Source of the DNA: CAWBRT01 sp963814745
Lineage (GTDB): Bacteria > Acidobacteriota > Terriglobia > Terriglobales > Acidobacteriaceae
DNA length: 64,000 nt
NCBI GenBank assembly: GCA_963814745.1
Contig: CAWFEA010000028.1
Coordinates: 8,652-72,651, forward strand
Direction of reading: 5' to 3'
In this document: one piece after another, positions 17,234-26,047 of the stretch
How the letters are laid out: each line of letters starts with the position of its first letter
Numbering within the stretch: position 1 is the first letter of the stretch
Translations under genes and position numbers: made by a program
The notes under the pieces: generated by a model
What the model saw: only the letters and a program-made list of their open reading frames with translations
What the model was told of the DNA's origin: nothing
The model's database searches: none

Positions 17234-18307
17234 ATGAAGAAAAATGTTGACATCAGTCCCAGGATTGAAACTCTGTTTGGCACCCGCGATGAAAACCTGC
17301 ACCTGATGGAGGATGGATTCAGCGTAGCCATCAACCTGAAGTCCGATTCGGTCGAGATTGAAGGCGCGCCGAGCGACGTCGCGCGCGCCGAACAGGTGTT
17401 TGCCGACTTCGACCACCTGCAGCGCGCCGGCCACCAGTTCAACAACGGCGATCTCGGCTCCCTGCTGCGCGTGGTGACCACCGATCCCAGCACCAGTTTG
17501 CGCGGGCTCGCCGAAGCCGGCCGCCAGCGCTCTTTCGGCAAGCGCCAGGTGCAGCCTAAGAGCGTCAACCAGCGGCGCTATCTGGATGCGATTGAAAACA
17601 ACGACATGGTTTTCGGCATCGGTCCGGCCGGCACGGGCAAGACCTATCTGGCGGTTGCCATGGCGATCTCGGCGCTCGTCTCCAAGCGCGTCAATCGCAT
17701 CATCCTGGCGCGTCCGGCGGTCGAAGCCGGGGAGCGCCTGGGATTCTTGCCCGGCACTTTGCAGGAAAAGGTCGATCCCTATCTCCGCCCGCTCTATGAC
17801 GCGCTGTATGAAATGCTCGACCCCGAGAAAGTGGATCGCTTCCTGGAGAAGAATGTCATCGAGATCGCTCCCATCGCCTTCATGCGCGGACGCACCCTGA
17901 ATGATTCTTTTGTCATTCTCGATGAAGCCCAGAACACCACCTCCGAGCAGATGAAGATGTTTGTCACCCGCCTCGGGTTCAATTCCAAGGCCGTGATCAC
18001 CGGCGACATCACCCAGATCGACTTGCCGAATGCGAGCCGCAGCGGATTGATCGAGGCCATTGCCGTACTCAAGAATGTCGAAGGCATCTCGTTCCAGTTC
18101 TTTGACGAGACTGATGTGGTGCGCCATCACCTGGTGCAGCGGATTGTGCACGCCTACGAGGAGCACAAAATCTGGAAGGAGCAGCAGTTGTCCCTGCAAC
18201 TGGATCTCGGCCCCGAGGTTCGCGCCAATGGCAATGGCGGGACGGCCATGCCGGTTCGCCGCTCCCTGGAGGATTCCGTACTGGAGTCTCGTTCGGCGTC
18301 TGAATAG
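17234..18307 (+). CDS. PhoH-like ATPase
   Basis: A 357-residue PhoH family protein. An N-terminal KH-like region (residues 1-90) is followed by the ATPase core. Walker A is GPAGTGKTYLA (about residue 134). Family motifs include RPAVEAGERLGFLPGTLQEKVDPYLRPLYDAL and the Walker B segment FVILDEAQNTT, followed by RLGFNSKAVITGDITQIDLP. PhoH proteins are cytoplasmic ATP-binding proteins linked to RNA metabolism; in many bacteria the gene sits next to ybeY, as here. A short gap of 107 bases containing a hairpin separates it from ybeY, so cotranscription is likely but may be partial. Confidence 0.95.
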   Translation: MKKNVDISPRIETLFGTRDENLHLMEDGFSVAINLKSDSVEIEGAPSDVARAEQVFADFDHLQRAGHQFNNGDLGSLLRVVTTDPSTSLRGLAEAGRQRSFGKRQVQPKSVNQRRYLDAIENNDMVFGIGPAGTGKTYLAVAMAISALVSKRVNRIILARPAVEAGERLGFLPGTLQEKVDPYLRPLYDALYEMLDPEKVDRFLEKNVIEIAPIAFMRGRTLNDSFVILDEAQNTTSEQMKMFVTRLGFNSKAVITGDITQIDLPNASRSGLIEAIAVLKNVEGISFQFFDETDVVRHHLVQRIVHAYEEHKIWKEQQLSLQLDLGPEVRANGNGGTAMPVRRSLEDSVLESRSASE

Positions 18308-18327
18308 AAATTCGCGATACCATAGAT

Positions 18328-18351
18328 GGGAGGGCTCCGGCAGGCCCTCCC
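18328..18351 (+). terminator. Hairpin between phoH and ybeY
   Basis: GGGAGGGC and GCCCTCCC form a perfect 8-bp stem with an eight-base loop. It is followed by ATCGGTGTTTTC, a weak T-tract, so it may act as a partial terminator or processing site. Confidence 0.5.
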
Positions 18352-18414
18352 ATCGGTGTTTTCAAACGGCGTTCCATCGGCTGCCCGGTACAGCCGCTAA
18401 CCCTCGGAGCACCC

Positions 18415-19017
18415 TTGATCATTATTCACAAAGCGGCGGAAGGCGTAAGCGGCACGATGCTGGCGCGTTTTCTGAATCGCTGCCGCCGGGAGCTCAAGCT
18501 GGCCGGCGAGGTCACGCTGCTGCTCGCCTCCAGTGCGCAGCTCAGACGATTGAATCGCCAGTTCCGCGGCCAGGACTACGCCACGGATGTGCTCTCGTTT
18601 CCCTCCGAGAATCCGTCCCGGCAAAGGCCGAAGCCGCGGTCGTCGCCAACCCCTGCCGGGTATGCGGGCGACATCGCCATATCCGTGGACATTGCGCGGC
18701 AAAACGGCAAGGCGCTCGGACACGGCATAGCCCTAGAGATCAAGACTCTCATCCTGCACGGCCTGCTCCACCTCGCCGGCTACGATCACGAAAGCGATAA
18801 TGGCCGGATGGCACGCAAGGAGCTTCGCCTGCGCCGCGCGCTTGGACTTCCCGAGGGACTTATCGAGCGCGCGGATTCGGACGGCTCGCGGCCCGTGAAG
18901 GGCAAGACCGCGCGACCGGCCTCGGGCGCAGCCGAGCCGGGCGCAGGGAAAAAGCGCGTGTCGAGGCGGCGCAGTGACGAGCCGGCGTCCCTCGGCCGCC
19001 GGAGTAAACGGCGATGA
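18415..19017 (+). CDS. ybeY: Endoribonuclease YbeY
   Basis: A 200-residue metallo-RNase needed for 16S rRNA 3'-end maturation and ribosome quality control. The zinc motif HGLLHLAGYDHESD (H-x3-H-x5-H) is intact, and LNRQFRGQDYATDVLSFPSE is the conserved upstream block. The start codon is TTG at 18415, after GGAGCACC; no better ATG precedes the conserved region. The C terminus has about 50 extra basic, low-complexity residues (GKKRVSRRRSDEPASLGRRSKRR) compared with the usual 150-160 residue family length. Its stop overlaps the corC start (ATGA), so the two are coupled. Confidence 0.93.
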   Translation: MIIIHKAAEGVSGTMLARFLNRCRRELKLAGEVTLLLASSAQLRRLNRQFRGQDYATDVLSFPSENPSRQRPKPRSSPTPAGYAGDIAISVDIARQNGKALGHGIALEIKTLILHGLLHLAGYDHESDNGRMARKELRLRRALGLPEGLIERADSDGSRPVKGKTARPASGAAEPGAGKKRVSRRRSDEPASLGRRSKRR

Positions 19018-20312
19018 GCACCGTGTTCATTGGCGGGCTCGTTCTGCTGCTTGGCGTGCTCACGCTGGTTTCCTACGTCGCCCGCCTCTACAGTGAAGCC
19101 GGCAAGTTTCTCTCGCGCGAGTTTCAGGACAACATCGAGCTTTTCGAGAATCAGATCGAACCCCGGCTCAAGGTCAGCCGTTGGCGGGTGGCGCTCTCGA
19201 TGGCCGTGCTGGCGCAGCTTGCCACCGCCGCCATTACCATGCTGCTGGCGGCCTCGGCGTATCCCGGGCACTGGAGCGCCACCGACATCGCGCAGCTCAG
19301 CCTGATGATCGTCGTAATCGTTCTCGCCTTCCACATTCTTCTGCCCTATTTATTGTTTGCCGGCACTCGCGGCGCCTGGTTGCTGGCATTTGTGCCCGTC
19401 GTTCGCGCCCTCATCTACCTTGCCCTGCCTCTTACCCTGGCGCTTGGGTTTTTGCAATCCGTGGTCTCGCTCACCCGCAAGGAGAACAACAGCGAGCAGC
19501 CCGAGCATCCGTCCGAGGCCGTCGATGCCCTGATAGAAGCCGGGCAGGACGAGGGCATTCTGGAAGAGAGCGACCGTCAACTCATCCATTCCGTGGTTGA
19601 ATTCGGCGACAAGATTGTGCGTGAAGTCATGCGCCCTCGGCCGGAGGTCTTTGCCGTTCCGGCTTCAACCACGGTCGCGCAATTGACGGAAATGCTCCAG
19701 AAGCACCCGTATTCGCGTGTCCCCGTCTACGAAGGCGATCTCGATCACATCGTCGGCATCGTCTTGGCCCGCGACCTGCTCCAGGTTTCCGACTCCGAAG
19801 CCCACCATCGTACGGTGAAGGAGTTGATGAAAAGCGATCTTTACTTTGTCCCCGAGACCAAGCGCGGCAGCCAACTGCTGCGTGAAATGCAGCGCCAGAA
19901 TACCCGCATGGCGATCGTGATCGATGAATACGGAGGCGTCGCCGGGCTGGTGACGGTGGAGGACCTGGTCGAGGAAATCGTGGGCGAGCTGCGCGACGAG
20001 GGCGAGAGCAAGTCGGACGTGGTTCGCGAAAGCGAAACTTCCTATATTGTGCCCGGCAACATGGACGTCAACCGCCTGGACGAGCTGTTCGGCATCCGCC
20101 TGGGCGACTGGGAATCGACAACCGTCTCCGGACTGGTCACCGAAGTCGCCGGCCATATCCCTTCAGCCGGGGAAATCGTAGAGCAGGAGGGTCTGCGCTT
20201 CCAGGTGTTGGAATCAACCAGCCGCCGGGTGATACGCGTGCGTGTCAGCTCGATCTCGGCGACCGAGTCCAAGCCTTCGTCGTCCAACCGAAACCAGGCC
20301 GGCATCGCGTGA
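19014..20312 (+). CDS. CorC/HlyC-type transporter with DUF21 and CBS domains
   Basis: A 432-residue membrane protein. About four membrane helices make a DUF21/CNNM domain (residues 1-165). A CBS pair follows (about 205-325: DKIVREVMRPRPEVFAVPAST, HPYSRVPVYEGDLDHIVGIVLARDLL, then MAIVIDEYGGVAGLVTVEDLVEEIVGEL). The CorC_HlyC domain ends the protein (SYIVPGNMDVNRLDELFGIRL...GLVTEVAGHIPSAGE). Family members are linked to magnesium or cobalt efflux. Translationally coupled to ybeY by an ATGA overlap, matching the phoH-ybeY-corC order found in many bacteria. Confidence 0.93.
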   Translation: MSTVFIGGLVLLLGVLTLVSYVARLYSEAGKFLSREFQDNIELFENQIEPRLKVSRWRVALSMAVLAQLATAAITMLLAASAYPGHWSATDIAQLSLMIVVIVLAFHILLPYLLFAGTRGAWLLAFVPVVRALIYLALPLTLALGFLQSVVSLTRKENNSEQPEHPSEAVDALIEAGQDEGILEESDRQLIHSVVEFGDKIVREVMRPRPEVFAVPASTTVAQLTEMLQKHPYSRVPVYEGDLDHIVGIVLARDLLQVSDSEAHHRTVKELMKSDLYFVPETKRGSQLLREMQRQNTRMAIVIDEYGGVAGLVTVEDLVEEIVGELRDEGESKSDVVRESETSYIVPGNMDVNRLDELFGIRLGDWESTTVSGLVTEVAGHIPSAGEIVEQEGLRFQVLESTSRRVIRVRVSSISATESKPSSSNRNQAGIA

Positions 20313-20377
20313 AGGCCACCAAAGGATTTACGCTGCGTCAGTCCGGTAACAGTCAGGTTGCGACTACGCGGCCTTCA

Positions 20378-20402
20378 CCCCGACGAGCGGTGCTCGCCGG
20401 GG
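20378..20402. repeat. CCCC-hairpin element, copy 2
   Basis: CCCCGACGAGC-GGT-GCTCGCCGGGG, an 11-bp hairpin with one mismatch, lies between the convergent corC and HTH genes. Its right arm is identical to the copy at 16755-16779. Confidence 0.6.
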
Positions 20403-20449
20403 ATGCGATGGATGACGCGGGGCACCGGGATTGACCGAGCCGCCCGCCG

Positions 20450-20986
20450 TTAAGCCGTACGGCGAGTCTGCATCATCAGGGTCCGAATCTCGTTCATGAT
20501 GCTGGTCCACTGCACCGAGTTCAGCTTGCGCAGATAGGGGATCAGCTCGGCAATGAATTCGTCGCCCTGGAGTTGCCGTATCTGGTCTTCGAGCGACGGT
20601 TCACCGTTGCGCAGCAGATCGCACACGGTAACGTTCAGCGCGTTGGCCAGCCGCTGTAGCGATGAAAGCGTCGGGCAGGCCTTTTCGTTCTCGATTTTCG
20701 AGACGTAGGTGCGCGGCACGTTCATCCGCAGCGCCAGTTGGCGCTGGCTCAAGCCGGCGCGGGTCCGCAAGGCGCGGATCGCCCCCGCCACGCTCAGTGG
20801 CCGGTTGCCGGGGGCGGCAACCGCCGCCGGCTGGACCGCCGGCAGGGCGATGACCGGCTCCGGTTCTTCATCGAAGGAGGTTTTGCATTTACGGCAAAGG
20901 TTATTAGACGTCCGGAATTGCACCAGGCCGCAGTGGTCGCAGCGCACCACTTCCCTGGAATCAACAGGCGCTAGTAGCGTGGCCAT
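20450..20986 (-). CDS. XRE-family regulator with N-terminal zinc ribbon
   Basis: A 178-residue protein. The N terminus has two CxxC pairs (CDHCGLVQF and CRKCKTSF, residues about 16-38) that should bind zinc. After a Pro/Ala linker, a helix-turn-helix XRE domain spans about residues 65-125 (AIRALRTRAGLSQRQLALRMNVPRTYVSKIENEKACPTLSSLQRLANAL). The C-terminal 50 residues are helical. It probably acts as a DNA-binding repressor; its targets are unknown. It is monocistronic and convergent with corC. Confidence 0.88.
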   Translation of the reverse strand: MATLLAPVDSREVVRCDHCGLVQFRTSNNLCRKCKTSFDEEPEPVIALPAVQPAAVAAPGNRPLSVAGAIRALRTRAGLSQRQLALRMNVPRTYVSKIENEKACPTLSSLQRLANALNVTVCDLLRNGEPSLEDQIRQLQGDEFIAELIPYLRKLNSVQWTSIMNEIRTLMMQTRRTA

Positions 20987-21516
20987 TCAGTAGTAACGGA
21001 GTTGCCAGAGCGTGGCACCCCGCCTAAGGTTTATCAGCGTGATCCGAATCAGCGTGGTAAACCTCGGGCTGGGCGTAATTTGCGGCAAACGCACTGTGGA
21101 TGTCAAGATATTTTTAGGGTAAGGCTGGTATTTTTCGGCTTGAAATTATGAATCACACCTATAAGAACAGAAAAAACATAGCAAAAATAGGGAGAAAACA
21201 GGGATGAATCGCGAACAAGAGTGGGGGTTACTAACTTTGTTCTGGCGGCTTGAAGATAAATAAGTTTGCTGATTCTTTGATGTCCAAGATGTCCGAGAAA
21301 GCCCACAAGTCCGGTTCGCTAGCACAAAATAGCACAAAATTTCGGCGCTTGCTTCGGATTGCCGCGCCTAAACCTACAAGCGACGAGCGAGGGTAAGACT
21401 GCTTAGATATTCCGCGTCTTCTAACCGAAGTGGGATACAATCCCAACCGTGAAAGCCTACGTACCGGCGTTTTGCCCAGGGACCCAACATAAACAGTCCA
21501 AAAGCCGGATTGAATT
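20987..21516. other. AT-richer intergenic stretch without a convincing gene
   Basis: Roughly 530 bases with lower G/C than the flanks. Several short frames are open on the minus strand but show no protein-like pattern or ribosome site. It contains runs such as GTCCAAGATGTCCGAGAAAGCC and a doubled AGCACAAAAT. It probably carries the promoter of the 21517 gene, but no clear -35/-10 pair stands out. Confidence 0.5.
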
Positions 21517-22338
21517 ATGACCACAGAAATTATCGACCGAGAAAAGCCCCAAGAAAAGAACCAAGACGTATTGGAAGCCCTCACATTTGCCCGGCAGATT
21601 GCCAAAGAAGAAATCGAAAGTATCGAGCGTATTCACAGCCGAACGTTGAAATCGTTCGCCTACATCGGCCTTATAGTGGCAGGTGCTGCTGCTGTTCTGG
21701 GTTACATCGGATACGCGAACCTGAAGGACGCGGCGATAACTTCAGCACAAAGACAAATGCGTACTGAGGTCGTCAAGCAAGTCCAGGATAAATTGACAAA
21801 AGAGAACATCGAAAACATCGTGCAAGATCAAGTCCGCAACTTCAGCGCGACGAAAATGTCTGAAGCTATACACAAAGAGCTGATGACCCCTTCTCAATCG
21901 GCCTTCATTAGGCAAGCCGCAGCAAGCGAGGCCAAGAATCAAATCAAACAGCAGTTCGCTCCACGACATTTCACCGAGGCCCAATCAGACGAATTTGTGA
22001 AAGCGGTGAACTCGCGACCAGAACTAAGCGGATTTCCGGTTACGGTGATGCCTTGGTTCTTCGGTGCTGAGCCAGAGGAATATGCCAATGCTATCAAAAC
22101 GAGTGTCGCTCGGACAAAGCTGAAATTAGTGGATTTCCAGGGCTTTACTAAGCGCCCCGTCGAAGGCGTCGCAATTTACCGAGATGAGAGCTCGCCGGAA
22201 ATTTACGCTCGACGGCTGCAAGAAGCCTTTTCGCAGTGCGGCATTAGTACGGTCATTGTGGCCGGAAATCCGTCGTCTCCGACTCCGAGTGGGCAACAGA
22301 CTCCAATGGTTATCTTCGTAGGACCAAGGCTCATGTGA
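21517..22338 (+). CDS. Single-pass membrane protein of unknown function
   Basis: A 273-residue protein. The N-terminal 45 residues are charged and helical, then one membrane helix (FAYIGLIVAGAAAVLGYIGY, about 49-68). A long helical/coiled-coil-like stretch follows (residues about 75-160, rich in K/E/Q), and a mixed alpha/beta C-terminal domain ends FSQCGISTVIVAGNPSSP...MVIFVGPRLM. No family recognised. Base composition is more A/T-rich than neighbouring genes and no partner gene is close, so it may be horizontally acquired. The ATG at 21517 lacks a strong ribosome site. Confidence 0.65.
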   Translation: MTTEIIDREKPQEKNQDVLEALTFARQIAKEEIESIERIHSRTLKSFAYIGLIVAGAAAVLGYIGYANLKDAAITSAQRQMRTEVVKQVQDKLTKENIENIVQDQVRNFSATKMSEAIHKELMTPSQSAFIRQAAASEAKNQIKQQFAPRHFTEAQSDEFVKAVNSRPELSGFPVTVMPWFFGAEPEEYANAIKTSVARTKLKLVDFQGFTKRPVEGVAIYRDESSPEIYARRLQEAFSQCGISTVIVAGNPSSPTPSGQQTPMVIFVGPRLM

Positions 22339-22452
22339 GGTCACTTCCTGGGGCTTCTAAACGCGAAGGCAAGGCATTCTGGATGAGAAAAATTCCATGA
22401 TTGCGCCGCGCTTTGCGTCTCAAAACTTAAATCAATTTTGTAAACTATTGAA

Positions 22453-23022
22453 ATGACACGAGAAGATGCTTGGAAATTACTAACTGAGTTCACCCAGTCG
22501 GAAAGTTTGCGCAAACATGCTTTGGCGGTGGAAGCTGCATGCGCGCCTATGCCCGCAAGCTCGGCGGAGACGAGCAGCAATGGGCCATCGTCGGGCTGCA
22601 TCCACGACTTCGACTACGAGACGCTATCCCAGCGCGGAAGAGCATCCGTTCGCCGGCGAAAAGATTCTGGCCGAGCGCGGCTACCCGGAAGACATCCGCC
22701 GTGCCATTCTCTCCCACGCGCGAGTACAGCGGAGTGACGCGGCAGTCGAAGATGGAGAAGGCCCTGTTCGCCTGCGACGAACTGGCGGGTTTCATCACCG
22801 CCTGCGCCATGGTCAAGCCGAACAAGTCGCTTGGCCGAAGTCGAGGCCAAGAGCGTGAAAAAGAAGATGAAGGACAAGGCGTTCGCGCGCGCCGTCAGCC
22901 GCAGCGACATTACCGAGGGCGCCGCCGAGCTGGGCGTCGATCTCGAAGAGCACATCGCCTTCTGCGTTGACGCCATGCGCACGGTCGCCGGCGAACTCGG
23001 CCTGGCCGGCTCGATCGCATAG
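22453..23022 (+). pseudogene. HD-domain hydrolase, several frameshifts
   Basis: Reading across frames recovers one protein of about 190 residues. It starts MTREDAWKLLTEFTQSESLRKHALAVEAA, then MRAYARKLGGDEQQWAIVGL followed by HDFDYE (HD metal motif), then YPSAEEHPFAGEKILAERGYPEDIRRAILSHA. It continues EYSGVTRQSKMEKALFACDELAGFITACAMVKPNKSL and ends EVEAKSVKKKMKDKAFARAVSRSDI...GELGLAGSIA. At least four single-base shifts interrupt it within 500 bases. The family are metal-dependent phosphohydrolases, often annotated as HDIG proteins. Because everything else in the protein is well preserved, the breaks are probably sequence errors. Confidence 0.8.
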
Positions 23023-23080
23023 GTCGGCCCCGCCGCACACGGCTCCGACGCGCCGGGAATCCCGGCTGGAGGGATTGGTT

Positions 23081-23599
23081 GTGAGTGTCAATATTCGTCC
23101 CTGCGAAGACGGCGACGTGCCCGCGATCGCCGCCATTTATCACCATCACGTGCTGCATTCGCCGGCGACCTTCGAGCTGGAGCCTCCCGGCGTCCGGGAA
23201 ATGACGATCCGGCGCGCGCGTCTGCTGGAAAAAGGTTATCCCTATCTCGTGGCGGAGCGGGATGGCGAGGTGATTGGCTACGCCTATGCCGGGCCTTATC
23301 GGACGCGGCCGGCCTACCGCTTTACGGTGGAGAACTCGGTCTACATTCGCCCCGGCAATCTTCGGCAGGGCATCGGCCAAACGCTGCTGGCGGCCCTGCT
23401 CGCCGAATGCGCACGGAAGGGATTTCGCCAGGTGATTGCCGTCATTGGCGATTCCGCCAATCAGCCATCAATACGGTTGCACGAGAGGCTGGGCTTCCGC
23501 ACGGTGGGAACCTTGCGCTCTGTCGGATTCAAATTCGACCGCTGGTACGACAGCGTCTTGATGCAGCGCGACCTGGATGGAATCGAACCCCCGCTTTAG
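23081..23599 (+). CDS. GNAT N-acetyltransferase, phosphinothricin acetyltransferase-like
   Basis: A 172-residue acetyltransferase. It opens VNIRPCEDGDVPAIAAIYHHHVLHSPATFELEPP, the characteristic start of the Pat/YncA group. The acetyl-CoA loop is RQGIGQTLLAALLAEC, and the end has NQPSIRLHERLGFRTVGTLRSVGFKFDRWYDSVLMQRDL. It would transfer an acetyl group to an amino group of a small molecule (phosphinothricin or methionine derivatives in relatives). I chose the GTG at 23081 because GGAGGG lies about nine bases upstream; longer frames extend into the HD gene. Confidence 0.9.
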   Translation: MSVNIRPCEDGDVPAIAAIYHHHVLHSPATFELEPPGVREMTIRRARLLEKGYPYLVAERDGEVIGYAYAGPYRTRPAYRFTVENSVYIRPGNLRQGIGQTLLAALLAECARKGFRQVIAVIGDSANQPSIRLHERLGFRTVGTLRSVGFKFDRWYDSVLMQRDLDGIEPPL

Positions 23600-23868
23600 A
23601 AGGCGATAAACCCCGCCATCACCGGCGCTCTGAGCGAGGCGCGTGGTCAAAGAGCGGCGCCGCGAGTTTCCTTCGCAGAGCGCATTAAAGCTGGATTAAA
23701 AATGTGATTCCCCGCAGCGGGAAAGTTGATACACTACTTCCGCCATCTGGCCACCATCGCGAATAGAGCTTTCTTGCGACCGTAGTCCGCGTCCGGATCG
23801 GCGCCATGGGTATTGCGCATCTCCCTGCGTTCTCGGGTCGTACCCTGGGTTTTCGAAAGGATCAAAGC

Positions 23869-24717
23869 ATGGACAAGAGCAGTGTCGGTGTGTTGGGGGC
23901 TGGCCTCATGGGTGCGGGCATCGCCGAGATAACGGCTAGAGGGGGGTATAACGTCTTGCTGGTGGATGTCAGCGGCAAGGCTCTGGAAAAAGCCCAGGGC
24001 CGCATCCAAGCCAGCCTCGACAAGTCAGTGGAAAAAGGGCAGTTTCAGGCACCGGTTGCACAGCAAATCTTCGCCCGCATCCGGACCAGCGAAGCGTGCG
24101 ACGAGCTGGCATCGGCGGAATTCGTCATCGAAGCCGTTTACGAGAACATGCCGGTCAAGAAAGAGGCATTCAAAAAGCTGGATGTCATTACCAAGCCGGG
24201 GATCATCCTGGCGAGCAACACCTCGGCGTTGTCAATCACCGAAATCGCTTCCGTCACCAAGCGGCCGGAGAAGGTCATCGGCCTGCATTTCTTCTACCCG
24301 GTCCCCAGGATGAAGCTGGTGGAAATGGTCCGTGGCCTGGCGACTTCCGACGAAACCTACCAGGAGTGCCGGGGGTTCGTCGAGAAGATCCAGAAGACGC
24401 CGGTTCTGGCCAACGATTATCCGGGCTTTATCGTCAACCGGTTGTTGCTTCCCATGATCAACGAGGCCGTGTTCCTGGTGATGGAGGGCGCCAAGCCGGA
24501 GGATGTCGATGCCGCCATGAAGTTGGGGTGCAATCATCCGATGGGTCCGTTGGAGCTCTTAGATTTTGTTGGCATTGACGTTGCGCTTGCCACCATCACC
24601 GGCATTTACGAAAACATGCGTGATTCGAAGTACCGCCCCTGTCCGCTGTTCGTGAAGATGGTCGAGGCGGGTTGGCTGGGCCGCAAGAGCGGCCGTGGTT
24701 TCTACAACTATTCCTAA
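23869..24717 (+). CDS. 3-hydroxybutyryl-CoA dehydrogenase
   Basis: A 282-residue NAD-dependent 3-hydroxyacyl-CoA dehydrogenase. The Rossmann motif GVLGAGLMGAGIAE is at residues 7-20. Other motifs are FVIEAVYENMPVK, ILASNTSALSITEIAS, the catalytic His in GLHFFYPVPRMKLVEMV, and the C-terminal domain DYPGFIVNRLLLPMINEA...GCNHPMGPLELLDFVGID, ending GRKSGRGFYNYS. It oxidises (S)-3-hydroxybutyryl-CoA or reduces acetoacetyl-CoA. The start ATG at 23869 has AAAGGA upstream. It lies 34 bases before a liv-type binding-protein gene, so the two may share a transcript, linking uptake to acyl-CoA degradation. Confidence 0.95.
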   Translation: MDKSSVGVLGAGLMGAGIAEITARGGYNVLLVDVSGKALEKAQGRIQASLDKSVEKGQFQAPVAQQIFARIRTSEACDELASAEFVIEAVYENMPVKKEAFKKLDVITKPGIILASNTSALSITEIASVTKRPEKVIGLHFFYPVPRMKLVEMVRGLATSDETYQECRGFVEKIQKTPVLANDYPGFIVNRLLLPMINEAVFLVMEGAKPEDVDAAMKLGCNHPMGPLELLDFVGIDVALATITGIYENMRDSKYRPCPLFVKMVEAGWLGRKSGRGFYNYS

Positions 24718-24751
24718 GCAATTAGAGAATCAATTTACGAGAGGCGACAGA

Positions 24752-25981
24752 ATGAAAAACCGAGTCTTGTGGTCCGTAGTGCTCATGACGCTACTTGCCT
24801 TCCTTGGGTTCGCGCTGATCGGTTGCCAAGGTGGCGGGGAAAAAGAAGTCAGAATCGCTGACATGGATTGCCTGTCCGGCAGCAATGCCGATGCCGGCAT
24901 ACAGGATCTGAACGGGGCGCAACTTGCCGTGGATGATATCAATGCCGCCGGCGGCATCAAGGCGCTTGGCGGCACCAAAGTAAAGCTGGTAGCGGTGGAC
25001 ATGACGAGCGATCCTAAGAACGCCGCCTCTACCGCCGAGCGTACTTTCAGCACCGAAAAAGTGGTTGCCGCCAAGTGCCCAGGCATCAGCGGAATTGCTT
25101 TGCCGATGCTGCCGATCGCGGAGAAGGCGCAGATTCCGGTCATCTGCAATTCGATCAATGACCAGATCTCCGGTCAGGGTTATAAGTACACCTTTCAGAT
25201 TGCGCCACACGGCAGCCAGTTCGGTAACACCCAGGTCGAGTTCCTGCGATGGTTAAACGAAAAATACAAGCTGGGGATTAAAGACGTCGCCGTGGTTTAC
25301 GAGAACTCTGGATACGGGGTCTCGACGGCGGGCGGCGTTAAAGACATGGTGACCAAGGGCGGATTCAACCTGGTGCTTTACGAGTCGTATCCGCACGGAT
25401 TCACCGATGCCTCATCACTGGTAACGAAGGTTAAGGCGTCGAAGGCGCAGGCACTATTCCCGGTTGCTTACACGACGGACGCGAAGCTGATCACCAGCAC
25501 CATGAATCAGATGAATGTGCACCCGGTCATCGTCGGCGGTGGCGCGGGCTTCATCTGGCCGGCGTTCTTTACCGAAATGGGAGCCGCGGCCAATGGCTTT
25601 GTCTCGGTTGCTTCCTGGAACTGGGATTCGAAAAGCATCTCCTCCGTACCGGAACTGGCGGCGATCACCGACCGTTACCAAAAGAGGTTTGGGGTGTTCA
25701 TGGGCGAGCATGCCGGGCCCAGCTACGTGGCCGTTCGCATGATTGCCCAGGCGATGGAGGCGACCAAGTCGAGCGACAGCAAGAAGATTCGCGACTACCT
25801 GGCCACTTTCAACGACAGCGGCACGGTTGGCGGCCTGATGCAGCCTGGGACGATAAAGATTGACAGTACCGGCTTCAACGCTGTCGTTCATCCGATCATG
25901 ATCCAGTGGCAGGATAACCTGCCGCGGACGATTTACCCTGAGGCTGATGCAACGCGCAGCTATCAGCCTCCTAAGAAATAA
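24752..25981 (+). CDS. ABC transporter substrate-binding lipoprotein (LivK-like)
   Basis: A 409-residue type I periplasmic binding protein. The N terminus is a lipoprotein signal (LLAFLGFALIGC, lipobox LIGC) followed by VRIADMDCLSGSNADAGIQDLNGAQLAVDDINAAGGIKALGGTKVKLVAVDM. It also has SGYGVSTAGGVKDMV and a second lobe typical of branched-chain amino acid receptors. The start at ATG 24752 is preceded by GAGGCGACAG. A stable hairpin directly after the gene probably limits read-through to the permease genes or stabilises this transcript. The substrate is unknown; it differs clearly in sequence from the binding protein at 3417-4601. Confidence 0.93.
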   Translation: MKNRVLWSVVLMTLLAFLGFALIGCQGGGEKEVRIADMDCLSGSNADAGIQDLNGAQLAVDDINAAGGIKALGGTKVKLVAVDMTSDPKNAASTAERTFSTEKVVAAKCPGISGIALPMLPIAEKAQIPVICNSINDQISGQGYKYTFQIAPHGSQFGNTQVEFLRWLNEKYKLGIKDVAVVYENSGYGVSTAGGVKDMVTKGGFNLVLYESYPHGFTDASSLVTKVKASKAQALFPVAYTTDAKLITSTMNQMNVHPVIVGGGAGFIWPAFFTEMGAAANGFVSVASWNWDSKSISSVPELAAITDRYQKRFGVFMGEHAGPSYVAVRMIAQAMEATKSSDSKKIRDYLATFNDSGTVGGLMQPGTIKIDSTGFNAVVHPIMIQWQDNLPRTIYPEADATRSYQPPKK

Positions 25982-25996
25982 GAGCAAGCTGCATCC

Positions 25997-26018
25997 GGGG
26001 TGCCGCTCAGGGCACCCC
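25997..26018 (+). terminator. Attenuator/processing hairpin between binding-protein and permease genes
   Basis: GGGGTGCC and GGCACCCC form a perfect 8-bp stem with loop GCTCAG, 15 bases after the stop codon and without a T-run. Such hairpins often raise the ratio of binding protein to membrane components. Confidence 0.6.
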
Positions 26019-26047
26019 TAGTTCATTAAGCCGGAGGAGACAGGATA

